The notes under the pieces: generated by a model | Seen by the model: the letters and a program-made list of their open reading frames with translations, nothing else | Database searches by the model: none | What the model was told of the DNA's origin: nothing | Shown here: one piece after another, positions 1 through 6,552 of the stretch | How the letters are laid out: every line of letters begins with the position of its first letter | How positions within the stretch are numbered: the stretch's first letter is position 1 | Origin: Sulfuritalea sp. | Lineage (GTDB): Bacteria > Pseudomonadota > Gammaproteobacteria > Burkholderiales > Rhodocyclaceae | NCBI GenBank assembly: GCA_022843505.1 | Contig: JALHNN010000057.1 | Coordinates: 1 to 10,131 of the forward strand | Direction: 5' to 3' | Length of the DNA: 10,131 bases | Translations under genes and position numbers: made by a program

Positions 1-2
1 CG

Positions 3-1130
3 CTGGTGCCGGTCGAGCGCGACATCCTGCGTGCGCGCCAGCAGTCGATCGTTGTGATCGGGGTCGCCCTGATGCTGATCATGCTATCCACCGGCTACAT
101 GATGGGCCGCACCGTGGTCATGCCGATCGAGCGGGTAACCAAGGCCATGAGCCGGGTCTCGGGCGGCGACCTCAACCACACCGTGATCGCGAGCAGCGAC
201 GACGAACTCGGTCGCATGGCGAAAAGCTTCAACCTCATGACCACGGAACTCAAGACCACCTATGAGGGGCTGCGCAAGGAACAGGACAAGCTCACCACCA
301 TCATCTTCAGCGCCGGCGAGGGCATCGTGGTCACCGACAGCGAGGGCCAGATCGTGCTGGTCAATCCAGCCGCCGAGCGCCTGCTCGGCAAGGACGTGGC
401 GCAGATCGTCGCCGGAGGCTTCGACGGACTGATCGACGATCCCGAGAGAATCCGCCGCCTGGTTTCCGGCGAACAGGGCACGGATTCGACGCTGGTGGAA
501 CTGCAGGGGCGCATCCTCAATGTGTTTGCCTCGACGATCAGCGCCAGCGACGGCCACACGCTCGGTTCCGCGGCACTGCTGCGCGACGTAACGGAAGAAA
601 AGCGGCTCGAGGAGGAACTGCGGCGCCTGGCACAGACCGACGGGCTGACCGGCCTCTACAACCGGCGCTTCCTCGACCAGTCGATGGAAACCGAGTTCCA
701 CCGCGCGCGGCGCACCGGCAACAGCCTCTCGGTGATCATGTTCGACATCGACCACTTCAAGCGCTTCAACGATACCTACGGCCACGACCAGGGTGACCGC
801 GTGCTGCAGCGCGTGGCCGACACCCTGCGCGCGGCCCTGCGCAATTACGACCTGCCCTGCCGCTACGGCGGCGAGGAATTCCTCGCCATCCTGCCCAATA
901 CCGACGCTGCCGGTGCCTACGCCGTCGCCGAACGCCTGCGCAAGGACATCGTCGAACTGACGGTCGACAATCTCAAGGTGACGATCAGCCTCGGCGTCGC
1001 GACCTACCCGGATCTCGACATTGCCGGTTCCGAGCAACTGGTCGAACGCGCCGACGGGGCGCTTTACCTGTCGAAGGAAAACGGGCGCAACCGCACCTCG
1101 GTGGCCGCTGCGCCGGCGACGCCAAACTGA
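3..1130 (+). CDS. Membrane diguanylate cyclase (HAMP-PAS-GGDEF), 5' end missing
   Basis: This enzyme would condense two GTP into cyclic di-GMP, with the catalytic domain in the cytoplasm. The frame is open to the left edge, so the N-terminus (probably a periplasmic sensor and first membrane helix) is missing. Numbering from the GTG at 6, there is a membrane helix at about 14-38, a HAMP linker at about 39-90, a coiled connector, a PAS domain at about 95-200 (IVVTDSEGQIVLVNPAAERL region), and a GGDEF domain at about 208-366. The active-site motif is GGEEF at 288-292. An RxxD inhibitory site (RNYD, 279-282) lies five residues upstream, so product feedback inhibition is expected. No EAL domain follows. 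The gene converges on the minus-strand EB_dh gene with a 2-bp gap and no visible terminator between them. The class assignment is firm; the signal it senses is unknown. Confidence 0.93.
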   Translation: MVPVERDILRARQQSIVVIGVALMLIMLSTGYMMGRTVVMPIERVTKAMSRVSGGDLNHTVIASSDDELGRMAKSFNLMTTELKTTYEGLRKEQDKLTTIIFSAGEGIVVTDSEGQIVLVNPAAERLLGKDVAQIVAGGFDGLIDDPERIRRLVSGEQGTDSTLVELQGRILNVFASTISASDGHTLGSAALLRDVTEEKRLEEELRRLAQTDGLTGLYNRRFLDQSMETEFHRARRTGNSLSVIMFDIDHFKRFNDTYGHDQGDRVLQRVADTLRAALRNYDLPCRYGGEEFLAILPNTDAAGAYAVAERLRKDIVELTVDNLKVTISLGVATYPDLDIAGSEQLVERADGALYLSKENGRNRTSVAAAPATPN

Positions 1131-1132
1131 GC

Positions 1133-2029
1133 CTACTTGCCGGCCGCGGCGAAGTCGAACAGCAGGGGTTCGGAAACGCTCTTGTTTTCGTCCGCGCCGC
1201 GGTTGAACACGGCGATCTGGCCCAGCAGCTTCCTGCCGGCGGCAAACGGGGCATCGTCGGGATGACCGGTATCGAGCTTGCGTGCGAGTTCCAGCGACCA
1301 TTTCCCCGCCGCCCAGCGCCCCTTGGCCTGGACGTCGGCGATGCTGCCGGTGGGCGCCTTGACCACTTCGAAGGACGGCAGGCGATCGCCGCTCCTTTCC
1401 TTCGGCCGCGGCAGGGCCTTGTAGGGTCCGCCGCCGGCGTCGCGCTGCTTCTTGATGTAGACCGTGCCGACCCCCTTCACCGCGTATTCCGCGGCATCGT
1501 CGATCATCCGCGTCGACACCTGATGCGTCCAGTCCTCGGCGTATCCCGCCGGATTGGTCCGCGCCGCGGACCAGAACCAGACGTCGGCCACATAGGACTT
1601 GGCGGAAAGCATGGTCCGGTCATAATCGCCGGAAAGGTGGAACCGCACCGCGAAGGCATCGTCGCGACGCTTGCCCTCGGCATACTTGCTGCCCGCCCAC
1701 TCCCAGCCCTTGTACTCGGTGTCGGCCGCATCGTCGGGCCAGCGCGCGGCGACGTAGAGGCGATCGCCGAACACGCCGGCGCGCAGTTCCACGGTCAGGG
1801 TGCCGGTGTGGTTGCGGTCCTCGGGGTCGAGGCCGAACTTTTCGCGTTCGCCGGCCGCCACCGCCGGCGTCACCTTGACCGCCGACCAGCCCTCTTTCGG
1901 CCAGTCGGCAAGCGAACCGTCGAGCTGCGGCGCGGCCGCAAGCCGGCCGACGGCAATCACCTGGGGCGGCGCCTGCGCGATAGCTGCCCAGGGCAGGACC
2001 AGCAGCAGCAGGGCGCTTTGCGCTTTCAC
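1133..2029 (-). CDS. Exported ethylbenzene dehydrogenase-related (EB_dh) putative heme b protein
   Basis: The 298-residue product starts with a signal peptide (about 1-20, cleavage near IAQA-PP). The rest resembles the EB_dh family, which includes the heme b gamma subunits of type II DMSO-reductase enzymes such as ethylbenzene dehydrogenase, DMS dehydrogenase and chlorate reductase. Family-like stretches include LDGSLADWP (36-44), DDAFAVRF (123-130), VADVWFW (147-153) and the WSLELARKL region (244-252). By analogy with EbdC, which ligates heme with Met and Lys, Met140 and Lys251 are candidate axial ligands; this is inferred from position, not from an alignment. The GTG start overlaps the stop of the cupredoxin gene (2026-2029, GTGA) and has no Shine-Dalgarno, so translational coupling is likely. 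No catalytic molybdenum subunit is nearby, so it may act as a free periplasmic electron carrier. The family is fairly sure; the partner is unknown. Confidence 0.8.
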   Translation of the reverse strand: MKAQSALLLLVLPWAAIAQAPPQVIAVGRLAAAPQLDGSLADWPKEGWSAVKVTPAVAAGEREKFGLDPEDRNHTGTLTVELRAGVFGDRLYVAARWPDDAADTEYKGWEWAGSKYAEGKRRDDAFAVRFHLSGDYDRTMLSAKSYVADVWFWSAARTNPAGYAEDWTHQVSTRMIDDAAEYAVKGVGTVYIKKQRDAGGGPYKALPRPKERSGDRLPSFEVVKAPTGSIADVQAKGRWAAGKWSLELARKLDTGHPDDAPFAAGRKLLGQIAVFNRGADENKSVSEPLLFDFAAAGK

Positions 2030-2487
2030 TCGATGACCAGGGTGCCGCTCATCCCCTGCTGCTTGTGGTCGTCGATGGTGCAGATCACCTCGTAGCTGCC
2101 CGGGGTCACCGGCACGAAATAGAGATCAACCTGCCCGCCGTTCTTCAGCGGCTCGAAGGCGGTGAAGTAGGGCGCCTTGATCTCGCCCTGCTTGTCCACC
2201 ATAACCTTGCGCCAGGCCACGGCGCGGAAGAACTTCTCGGCGGTGAAATAGTGGTCCTTCTTGCCGATGTTCTTCAACTGCAGCTTGTAGGCCTTGCCCG
2301 CCTTGAAACGCAGCTCCGAGGGGTCGAAGCTGTGCTCGTCGAGCGTCACGGTCAGCGTCTCCATCGCCTTCCAGTCGGCCGCCTTGACGCGCTCGGCGTA
2401 GTCGCGGATGTAATCGTCGCTGGCGGCGGCGATGCCGGCCATCAGCATTCCGGCGGCGAGGGTGATGCCTCTGATCTGTCTGTTCAT
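2026..2487 (-). CDS. Periplasmic cupredoxin (type-1 copper protein)
   Basis: The 153-residue product has a signal peptide (about 1-22, MNRQIRGITLAAGMLMAGIA, then AAS) and a single cupredoxin domain. The type-1 copper ligand pattern is visible: His79 (KKDHYF), then Cys136, His141 and Met146 near the C-terminus (C-x4-H-x4-M). Such proteins carry electrons in the periplasm or form domains of larger copper enzymes; here only the small domain is present, which favours an electron carrier or copper-binding role. An upstream in-frame start would add 21 residues, but the ATG at 2487 is chosen because AAGGAGA (2493-2499) precedes it at good spacing and the signal peptide follows immediately. It lies 44 bp after selB and overlaps the EB_dh gene by four bases, so the two form one translational unit. 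The family call is strong; the redox partner is inferred to be the EB_dh protein. Confidence 0.85.
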   Translation of the reverse strand: MNRQIRGITLAAGMLMAGIAAASDDYIRDYAERVKAADWKAMETLTVTLDEHSFDPSELRFKAGKAYKLQLKNIGKKDHYFTAEKFFRAVAWRKVMVDKQGEIKAPYFTAFEPLKNGGQVDLYFVPVTPGSYEVICTIDDHKQQGMSGTLVIE

Positions 2488-2506
2488 GTCGTTCTCCTTG
2501 CCGGGC

Positions 2507-2535
2507 AGTATCGCCAAACGCCGCCGCCAAATCAA
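2507..2535 (-). promoter_or_regulatory. Candidate sigma-70 promoter for the cupredoxin-EB_dh pair
   Basis: TTGATT (2530-2535, overlapping the selB stop) and GATACT (2507-2512) are separated by exactly 17 nt. Each hexamer matches four of six consensus positions. Transcription would start just before the Shine-Dalgarno at 2493-2499, giving a very short leader. Readthrough from selB is equally possible. Confidence 0.3.
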
Positions 2536-4475
2536 CCACCGGAGGCCCATTGCTGTACCGCCGCCGTGCGCAGCACATGCGCGTCGCGCACCCGTCGCGT
2601 GTAACCGACGCGATCGAAGAACTCGAGAATCTGGATCGCCACCTTGCGCCCGCCGCCGCCATCCGGATAGATCACGTCGCGCAGGTCGGCGGCGCGCACC
2701 GCGCCCTTTTCGGCGTTGAGTCGGGAAACGGTGGCCGCCAGTTCGGCCACCGCGGCGGCGGTGAAATAGTGGTCGTGCGCCACGGGGTAGAGTTCGCCGC
2801 CGCGCGCCATGCGGCGGAACAATTGGCGCACGATGTCCTCGGGCGTCCCCGAGGCACGGAACACGTCACGCACGCGCGGCGGGTTGAACGGCGCGGCGTC
2901 GAGCAGGGGTTTCAGTACCCCGAACAGGTCGCGGTCGGCCGCCGAGACGCTGGCGACGTGCTCCGGCAGATGCAGCCAGGCACGCGTCTGCGCGATCCTG
3001 CCGGCCGCCAGCAATTCACCGACCAGGACATCGAAGGCGGCGCGCGGCAGGGTGGCCGAGGTCATGCGCCGCAGGCGTTCGCGTTCGACGCCGGCGAGGT
3101 CCGGCGCGCGTTCATGCTCGCGCGCCAGGGCAGCGAGCAGGCGCTGTTCCAGGTGCCGCCAGTTTGCGCTGGCGTAGCCCAGCAGCGCCTCGCCATCCCG
3201 GACCTGGCGCAGGCCGGCACGCAGCCACAGCGCTTCCGCGTCGGCCTCCGCGAGGTTCCAGGCGGCGGCGAAGCGCGCGAGATCGACCCCGGCCAGATTT
3301 TGCGCTGCGACCAATGCCAGCGTCGGCAGCGGGTCGTCGTCGCGCATTGCAGCCAGCAGGGCCAGGCGTTCGGCGCTGCGCTTGTGCCGCGTCGGCGGAA
3401 AGATGTCGAGCACCCGACCGCCGGCGACCGTGCGCCGGGCGCCGGCATCGCGCAGCACGAAACGGTCGCCGCGCAATGCCAGGGTTTCCCGTTCGAGCAG
3501 GATCTCCACCAGCGCGGATGAACCCGCCGCGGCCTCGGCGCAGTCGAGCAGGGCGACGCGACCGATGATGTCCTCGGTTCCCAGGTGCACATGCACGACC
3601 TGCAGATGCCTGAGCGGCGGCTGCCCGGCCGGGACCCGCAACTCGCCCTGAAAGCGCGTCAGCGGCAGCGCCAGCGATGGGTCGACAACCCACATGCCGC
3701 GCGCGATGTCGCTCTTTTCGAAGTCGCCGGCAAGCGCCAGGGCGCAGCGTTCGCCGGCCTGGCCCGATGGCGCCGGGCGATCCTGCACGTGCAGGCTGCG
3801 CACCCTGGCCCGAATCAGCCCCTCGCGGCCGGGCGGGGCGATGATCGCCGTATCCCCGGCGCCGACTTTCCCCGCGTGCGCGGTGCCGGTGACCACGGTG
3901 CCGGCGCCGGCCAGGCTGAAGCAGCGATCGATGGCCAGGCGAAAGCGTCCGGCCGCGGCGCGGCGCGGCGGCAGCGCCGCGGCGGTGGCGTCGAGATGGT
4001 CGCGCAGCGCCGATACCCCTTCGCCGCTTCTTGCCGACAGCGGGAACACGGGGCAGCCCGCCAGCCCCGTGTCGGCCAGCAGCGCGGCGATCTCGGCCCG
4101 TGCCTCAGCCAGACGCTGCGGCGTCACCGCGTCGATCTTGTTCAGCGCCACGGCGCCGCGGGCGAGGCCGAGCAGGTCTAGCAGTTCCAGGTGCTCGCGC
4201 GTCTGCGGCATCGGGCCGTCGTCGGCGGCGATCACCAGCAACACGAAGTCGATGCCGGTGGCGCCGGCCAGCATGTTGTGGATCAGCTTTTCGTGGCCGG
4301 GAACGTCGACGAAGCCAAGCACCGAACCATCGGCCTGCGGCGCATAGGCATAGCCGAGGTCGAGCGTGATGCCGCGCGCCTTCTCTTCCGGCAGGCGATC
4401 GGCATCCACGCCGGTGAGCGCCTTCACCAGCGTGGTCTTGCCGTGGTCGATGTGGCCCGCGGTACCGATGATCAT
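2532..4475 (-). CDS. selB: Selenocysteine-specific elongation factor SelB
   Basis: SelB is the cytoplasmic GTPase that brings Sec-tRNA(Sec) to UGA codons carrying a downstream SECIS hairpin. The 647-residue product (E. coli SelB is 614) shows all GTPase motifs: P-loop GHIDHGKT (7-14), switch region [10 protein letters not shown] (35-44), DVPGHEK (57-63), NKID (112-115) and a SAR loop (147-149). Beta-barrel domains follow, and then a long C-terminal region from about residue 400 that matches the tandem winged-helix domains reading SECIS RNA; the last wing includes [18 protein letters not shown]. The frame stays open far upstream, but the ATG at 4475 fits the [14 protein letters not shown] start typical of the family. 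It overlaps the selA stop by four bases (4472-4475), implying coupled synthesis of SelA and SelB. The call is essentially certain. Confidence 0.98.
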   Translation of the reverse strand: MIIGTAGHIDHGKTTLVKALTGVDADRLPEEKARGITLDLGYAYAPQADGSVLGFVDVPGHEKLIHNMLAGATGIDFVLLVIAADDGPMPQTREHLELLDLLGLARGAVALNKIDAVTPQRLAEARAEIAALLADTGLAGCPVFPLSARSGEGVSALRDHLDATAAALPPRRAAAGRFRLAIDRCFSLAGAGTVVTGTAHAGKVGAGDTAIIAPPGREGLIRARVRSLHVQDRPAPSGQAGERCALALAGDFEKSDIARGMWVVDPSLALPLTRFQGELRVPAGQPPLRHLQVVHVHLGTEDIIGRVALLDCAEAAAGSSALVEILLERETLALRGDRFVLRDAGARRTVAGGRVLDIFPPTRHKRSAERLALLAAMRDDDPLPTLALVAAQNLAGVDLARFAAAWNLAEADAEALWLRAGLRQVRDGEALLGYASANWRHLEQRLLAALAREHERAPDLAGVERERLRRMTSATLPRAAFDVLVGELLAAGRIAQTRAWLHLPEHVASVSAADRDLFGVLKPLLDAAPFNPPRVRDVFRASGTPEDIVRQLFRRMARGGELYPVAHDHYFTAAAVAELAATVSRLNAEKGAVRAADLRDVIYPDGGGGRKVAIQILEFFDRVGYTRRVRDAHVLRTAAVQQWASGG

Positions 4476-5878
4476 GGCGGCAGCCGCAGGGAGCGCAGCG
4501 TAGCGCCGAACGCGCCCTCCTCGCCCTCGTCGAGGCAGCGCAGGTCGAGCAGCAGCGCGCCGTCCTCGATGCGGCCGATCACCGGGCGCAGCGGATGGGC
4601 CACGCCGCGCAGGCTGGCCTCGATGCGGTTGAGGACGCCTCCCTTTTTTCCCACCGGGCGGATGGCGAAGCCGGCCGAGGGCAGGCGATCCACCGGCAGC
4701 GAGCCGGAGCCGATCTGCGATTTCAGCGCGGCAACTTCCACCGTGACCGGCAGCGCCGCCAGCGCCTGTTGCAGCGCCGGCAGCAGGCGTGCGGCGGCGG
4801 CGCGCATCTGGGCTTCGGGGCGCGTCAGCTGGCGCACCGCCGTGACGCGCTGCTGCAGCCGATCCGGATCGCGGTAGAGCGCGAGCACGGCTTCCAGTGC
4901 GGCAAGCGTCAGCTTGCCGACGCGCAAGCAGCGCTTCAGCGGGTTCTTCTTGATCCTGGCAATGAGGTCCTTGCGGCCGACCAGCAGGCCCGCCTGCGGC
5001 CCTCCCAGCAGCTTGTCGCCGGAAAACGTGACGAGGTCGGCGCCGGCGGCGATCGCCTCGCGCGCCGTCGGTTCGTGCGGCAGGCCGTAGGCGGCCAGAT
5101 CGGCCAGCGTGCCGCTGCCGAGGTCGATGACGAAGGGCAGATTGTGCTGGCGCGCCAGCGTGGCGAGTTCGGTTTCGGGCACGGCGTGGGTGAAGCCATG
5201 AATCGCATAATTGCTGGCGTGGATTTTCATCAGCATCGCCGTGCGCGGGCCGAGGTTTTCGGCGAAGTCCCGGAGGTGGGTGCGGTTGGTGGTGCCTACC
5301 TCGACCAGTTTTGCCCCGGCGCGCTTCATGATGTCCGGCACGCGGAAGGCGCCGCCGATCTCGATCAGCTCGCCGCGCGAAACGATCACGTCCTTCTTCT
5401 GCGCCAGGGTGTTGAGCAGCAGGAACACGGCGGCGGCATTGTTGTTCACCACCGTCGCCGCCTCGGCCCCGGTCAGCTCGCACAGCAGCTCGTTGACAAT
5501 GTCATCGCGATCGCCGCGCCCGCCGGACTCGATGTCGTACTCCAGCGCGCAGGGGCTGCGCGCCGCCGCCAGCAGGGCCTGTACCGCCTCTTCGGGCAGC
5601 GGCGCGCGGCCGAGGTTGGTGTGCAGCACGGTGCCGGTCAGGTTGAACACCTGACGCAGCTTCGGCGCCACCTTCGCCGTAACCCCGGCGCCGACTCTTG
5701 TGATCAATCCGGCCTCGTCCGGCGGCGCGGCGCCCTGCTTCACGGCCTCGCGCGCGGCTGCCAGCACCTCGCGCAGGACACCGGCGACGAGGGCACGACC
5801 ATGCGTTTCAATCAGGGAGGAAATCGCCGCAGCGGAAAGCAGGCGGTCGACGGACGGCAACCGGGAAAGTGGATTCAT
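4472..5878 (-). CDS. selA: L-seryl-tRNA(Sec) selenium transferase SelA
   Basis: SelA is a PLP enzyme that converts Ser-tRNA(Sec) to Sec-tRNA(Sec) using selenophosphate, in the cytoplasm. The 468-residue product (E. coli 463) keeps the family landmarks: N-terminal [27 protein letters not shown] (about 79-94), [30 protein letters not shown], and the PLP lysine in [14 protein letters not shown] (Lys289). A GTG two codons upstream could also initiate, but the ATG at 5878 aligns better with known N-termini. The Shine-Dalgarno is weak (GGGTGA, 4 nt before the ATG), and a small hairpin covers it. The gene follows the predicted selenoprotein gene by 105 bp and overlaps selB. The family is certain; the exact start is less so. 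Confidence 0.97.
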   Translation of the reverse strand: MNPLSRLPSVDRLLSAAAISSLIETHGRALVAGVLREVLAAAREAVKQGAAPPDEAGLITRVGAGVTAKVAPKLRQVFNLTGTVLHTNLGRAPLPEEAVQALLAAARSPCALEYDIESGGRGDRDDIVNELLCELTGAEAATVVNNNAAAVFLLLNTLAQKKDVIVSRGELIEIGGAFRVPDIMKRAGAKLVEVGTTNRTHLRDFAENLGPRTAMLMKIHASNYAIHGFTHAVPETELATLARQHNLPFVIDLGSGTLADLAAYGLPHEPTAREAIAAGADLVTFSGDKLLGGPQAGLLVGRKDLIARIKKNPLKRCLRVGKLTLAALEAVLALYRDPDRLQQRVTAVRQLTRPEAQMRAAAARLLPALQQALAALPVTVEVAALKSQIGSGSLPVDRLPSAGFAIRPVGKKGGVLNRIEASLRGVAHPLRPVIGRIEDGALLLDLRCLDEGEEGAFGATLRSLRLPP

Positions 5879-5883
5879 GTTCA

Positions 5884-5894
5884 CCCGAACCGGG
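5884..5894 (-). promoter_or_regulatory. Small hairpin over the selA ribosome site
   Basis: On the minus-strand RNA, CCC-GGUUC-GGG (or CCCG-GUU-CGGG) folds 5 nt upstream of the selA ATG and covers part of the weak GGGUGA ribosome site. The loop can present a GGU, as in the E. coli SECIS apical loop. E. coli selAB carries a SECIS-like element in its leader, bound by SelB as feedback; an analogous role here is a guess from position and loop only. Confidence 0.3.
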
Positions 5895-5913
5895 CAGAAA
5901 TGACGGAATGGCG

Positions 5914-5919
5914 ATTCTA
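5914..5919 (-). promoter_or_regulatory. Candidate -10 box upstream of selA
   Basis: TAGAAT lies 35 nt upstream of the selA ATG, in the 105-bp gap after the selenoprotein gene. No convincing -35 is visible. If real, selA-selB could be transcribed apart from the selenoprotein gene. Confidence 0.25.
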
Positions 5920-5926
5920 GGCGCCG

Positions 5927-5952
5927 GCGCTGCAGCGATCACGCCGCAGCGC
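5927..5952 (-). other. Stem-loop in the selenoprotein-selA gap
   Basis: GCAGCGC (minus-strand copy of 5946-5952) pairs with GCGCTGC (copy of 5927-5933) across a 12-nt loop, starting 31 nt after the selenoprotein stop. A 12-bp palindrome, GCGGGCGCCCGC, at 5970-5981 lies just after that stop. Neither has a U tract, so the function (3' end protection, attenuation or none) is open. Confidence 0.3.
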
Positions 5953-5983
5953 AGCACGAAGCACTGACCGCGGGCGCCCGCTC

Positions 5984-6478
5984 CTACTGCGCCTTGCGGA
6001 AGGCGGCGAAATCGCCCGTCTTCAGGTAGTGCTTCTCGGCGACATAGCGGTCGAGCAGCAGGGCGTCCTCGACTTCCAGCTTGCCGCGGTGGCGCGCCAC
6101 CTCCTTGCCCGTGCCGTCGAGGAAGACCAGCACCGGCCGCAGCTTGTTCGGATTGTGGCGCTTGACCATGGCATGGCCCGGATCCTTGTCGTCCAGTTCC
6201 AGCTCGGAGAAATCGGCGTGGGCGCCGAGGAAATGCTTTGAATACCTGGCGGTGACTTCGGGCTTCTTGAGCACACTCACGGTGTAGCGACAAGCCCCTC
6301 AGTTCAGGTGGTCGCCGAAGTACAGCATGACGTGGCGATCGGGCTGTTTCTTCGCCGCCGCCACCGCCGCGATATCGTCGGCATGGAGCGGCAGCACGCC
6401 GTCCAGGCGGTCGGCCGCGGCGGGCAGGCTGAAGGCGGCGGCACAGAGGAAGGCGAGCAGGGAAAGCAGGCGTCTCAT
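5984..6478 (-). CDS. Predicted selenoprotein: exported thioredoxin-fold protein with UxxC motif (in-frame TGA at 6299-6301)
   Basis: Reading the TGA at 6299-6301 as selenocysteine gives one 164-residue protein ending in TAG. It has a strong Shine-Dalgarno (AAGGAGA, 5 nt before the ATG) and a signal peptide (1-22, LPAAA then D). The fold resembles periplasmic SoxW-like thioredoxins: a strand HVMLYFGDHLN (49-59), then Sec60-Gly-Ala-Cys63, a helix, and a C-terminal half with a cis-proline candidate Pro115 (RPVLVFLDGTGKEVAR) and a family-like tail (LDRYVAEKHYLK). Sec falls exactly at the first cysteine of the usual CxxC. A SECIS-like hairpin follows, and selA and selB lie directly downstream. The GTG at 6280 that would rescue a truncated reading has no ribosome site and would drop the active site and signal peptide. 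Its role is probably periplasmic thiol/selenol redox; the substrate is unknown. The alternative is a nonsense-mutated CxxC gene, which I consider unlikely. Confidence 0.85.
6260..6297 (-). promoter_or_regulatory. SECIS-like stem-loop just 3' of the in-frame UGA
   Basis: Numbering the mRNA from U of UGA as 1, bases 5-10 (GGGCUU) pair with 37-42 (AAGCCC), making a 6-bp lower stem. Bases 16-20 (UACAC) pair with 26-30 (GUGUG), enclosing the loop CGUGA at 21-25, with an internal loop between the stems. The loop GU is at 22-23. In E. coli fdhF, as I recall it, the SelB-contacting loop GU is at 23-24 within a hairpin spanning about 16-30, so placement agrees within one base. I see no clear equivalent of the bulged U17, although U16 forms a wobble pair at the stem base. 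The pairing was drawn by eye, without an energy calculation. Confidence 0.65.
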
Positions 6479-6482
6479 GGAG

Positions 6483-6489
6483 TCTCCTT
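6483..6489 (-). promoter_or_regulatory. Shine-Dalgarno deciding the selenoprotein start
   Basis: AAGGAGA lies 5 nt upstream of the ATG at 6478 on the minus strand. It fixes the start of the full-length selenoprotein frame and argues against initiation at the GTG at 6280, which has no comparable site. Confidence 0.8.
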
Positions 6490-6517
6490 GGGGATGGAAC
6501 ACAGCCGAGACAGTGTA

Positions 6518-6537
6518 GCCGGGAATTGGTTCCCGGC
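6518..6537 (-). terminator. Hairpin between the transglutaminase-like gene and the selenoprotein gene
   Basis: A perfect 8-bp stem, GCCGGGAA with TTCCCGGC, encloses a CCAA loop on the minus strand and starts 15 nt after the upstream stop. No U tract follows (UACACUG comes next). It may be a weak terminator or leader structure; I saw no convincing separate promoter for the selenoprotein gene. Confidence 0.45.
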
Positions 6538-6552
6538 CGGCGACGGGAACGC

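Noticed and set aside
84..1301. 405-residue minus-strand frame opposite the diguanylate cyclase
   Set aside because: Antisense shadow of a clearly recognised GGDEF gene, typical of high-GC DNA.
4476..5483. 336-codon upstream extension of the selB frame
   Set aside because: It is a GC-rich shadow of selA in another frame, arginine- and alanine-rich and without family resemblance; SelB starts at 4475.
4595..5920. 441-residue plus-strand frame opposite selA
   Set aside because: Antisense shadow; the minus-strand SelA is unmistakable.
5879..5983. Possible tRNA-Sec gene (selC) near selA
   Set aside because: The gap has no acceptor stem with matching 90-100 nt cloverleaf or terminal CCA; the other gaps were also too short or lacked tRNA features. 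selC is presumably elsewhere.
5984..6280. Stand-alone 98-residue protein starting at GTG 6280
   Set aside because: No ribosome site precedes the GTG; the frame continues upstream through the TGA into a signal-peptide-bearing thioredoxin N-terminus, so it is treated as the C-terminal part of one selenoprotein.
6299..6301. TGA as a simple nonsense mutation (pseudogene)
   Set aside because: The stop falls exactly at the redox-active position, coding character continues without other stops, a SECIS-like hairpin follows, and selA/selB are adjacent; all would be a coincidence in a decaying gene. Not fully excluded without homologues.
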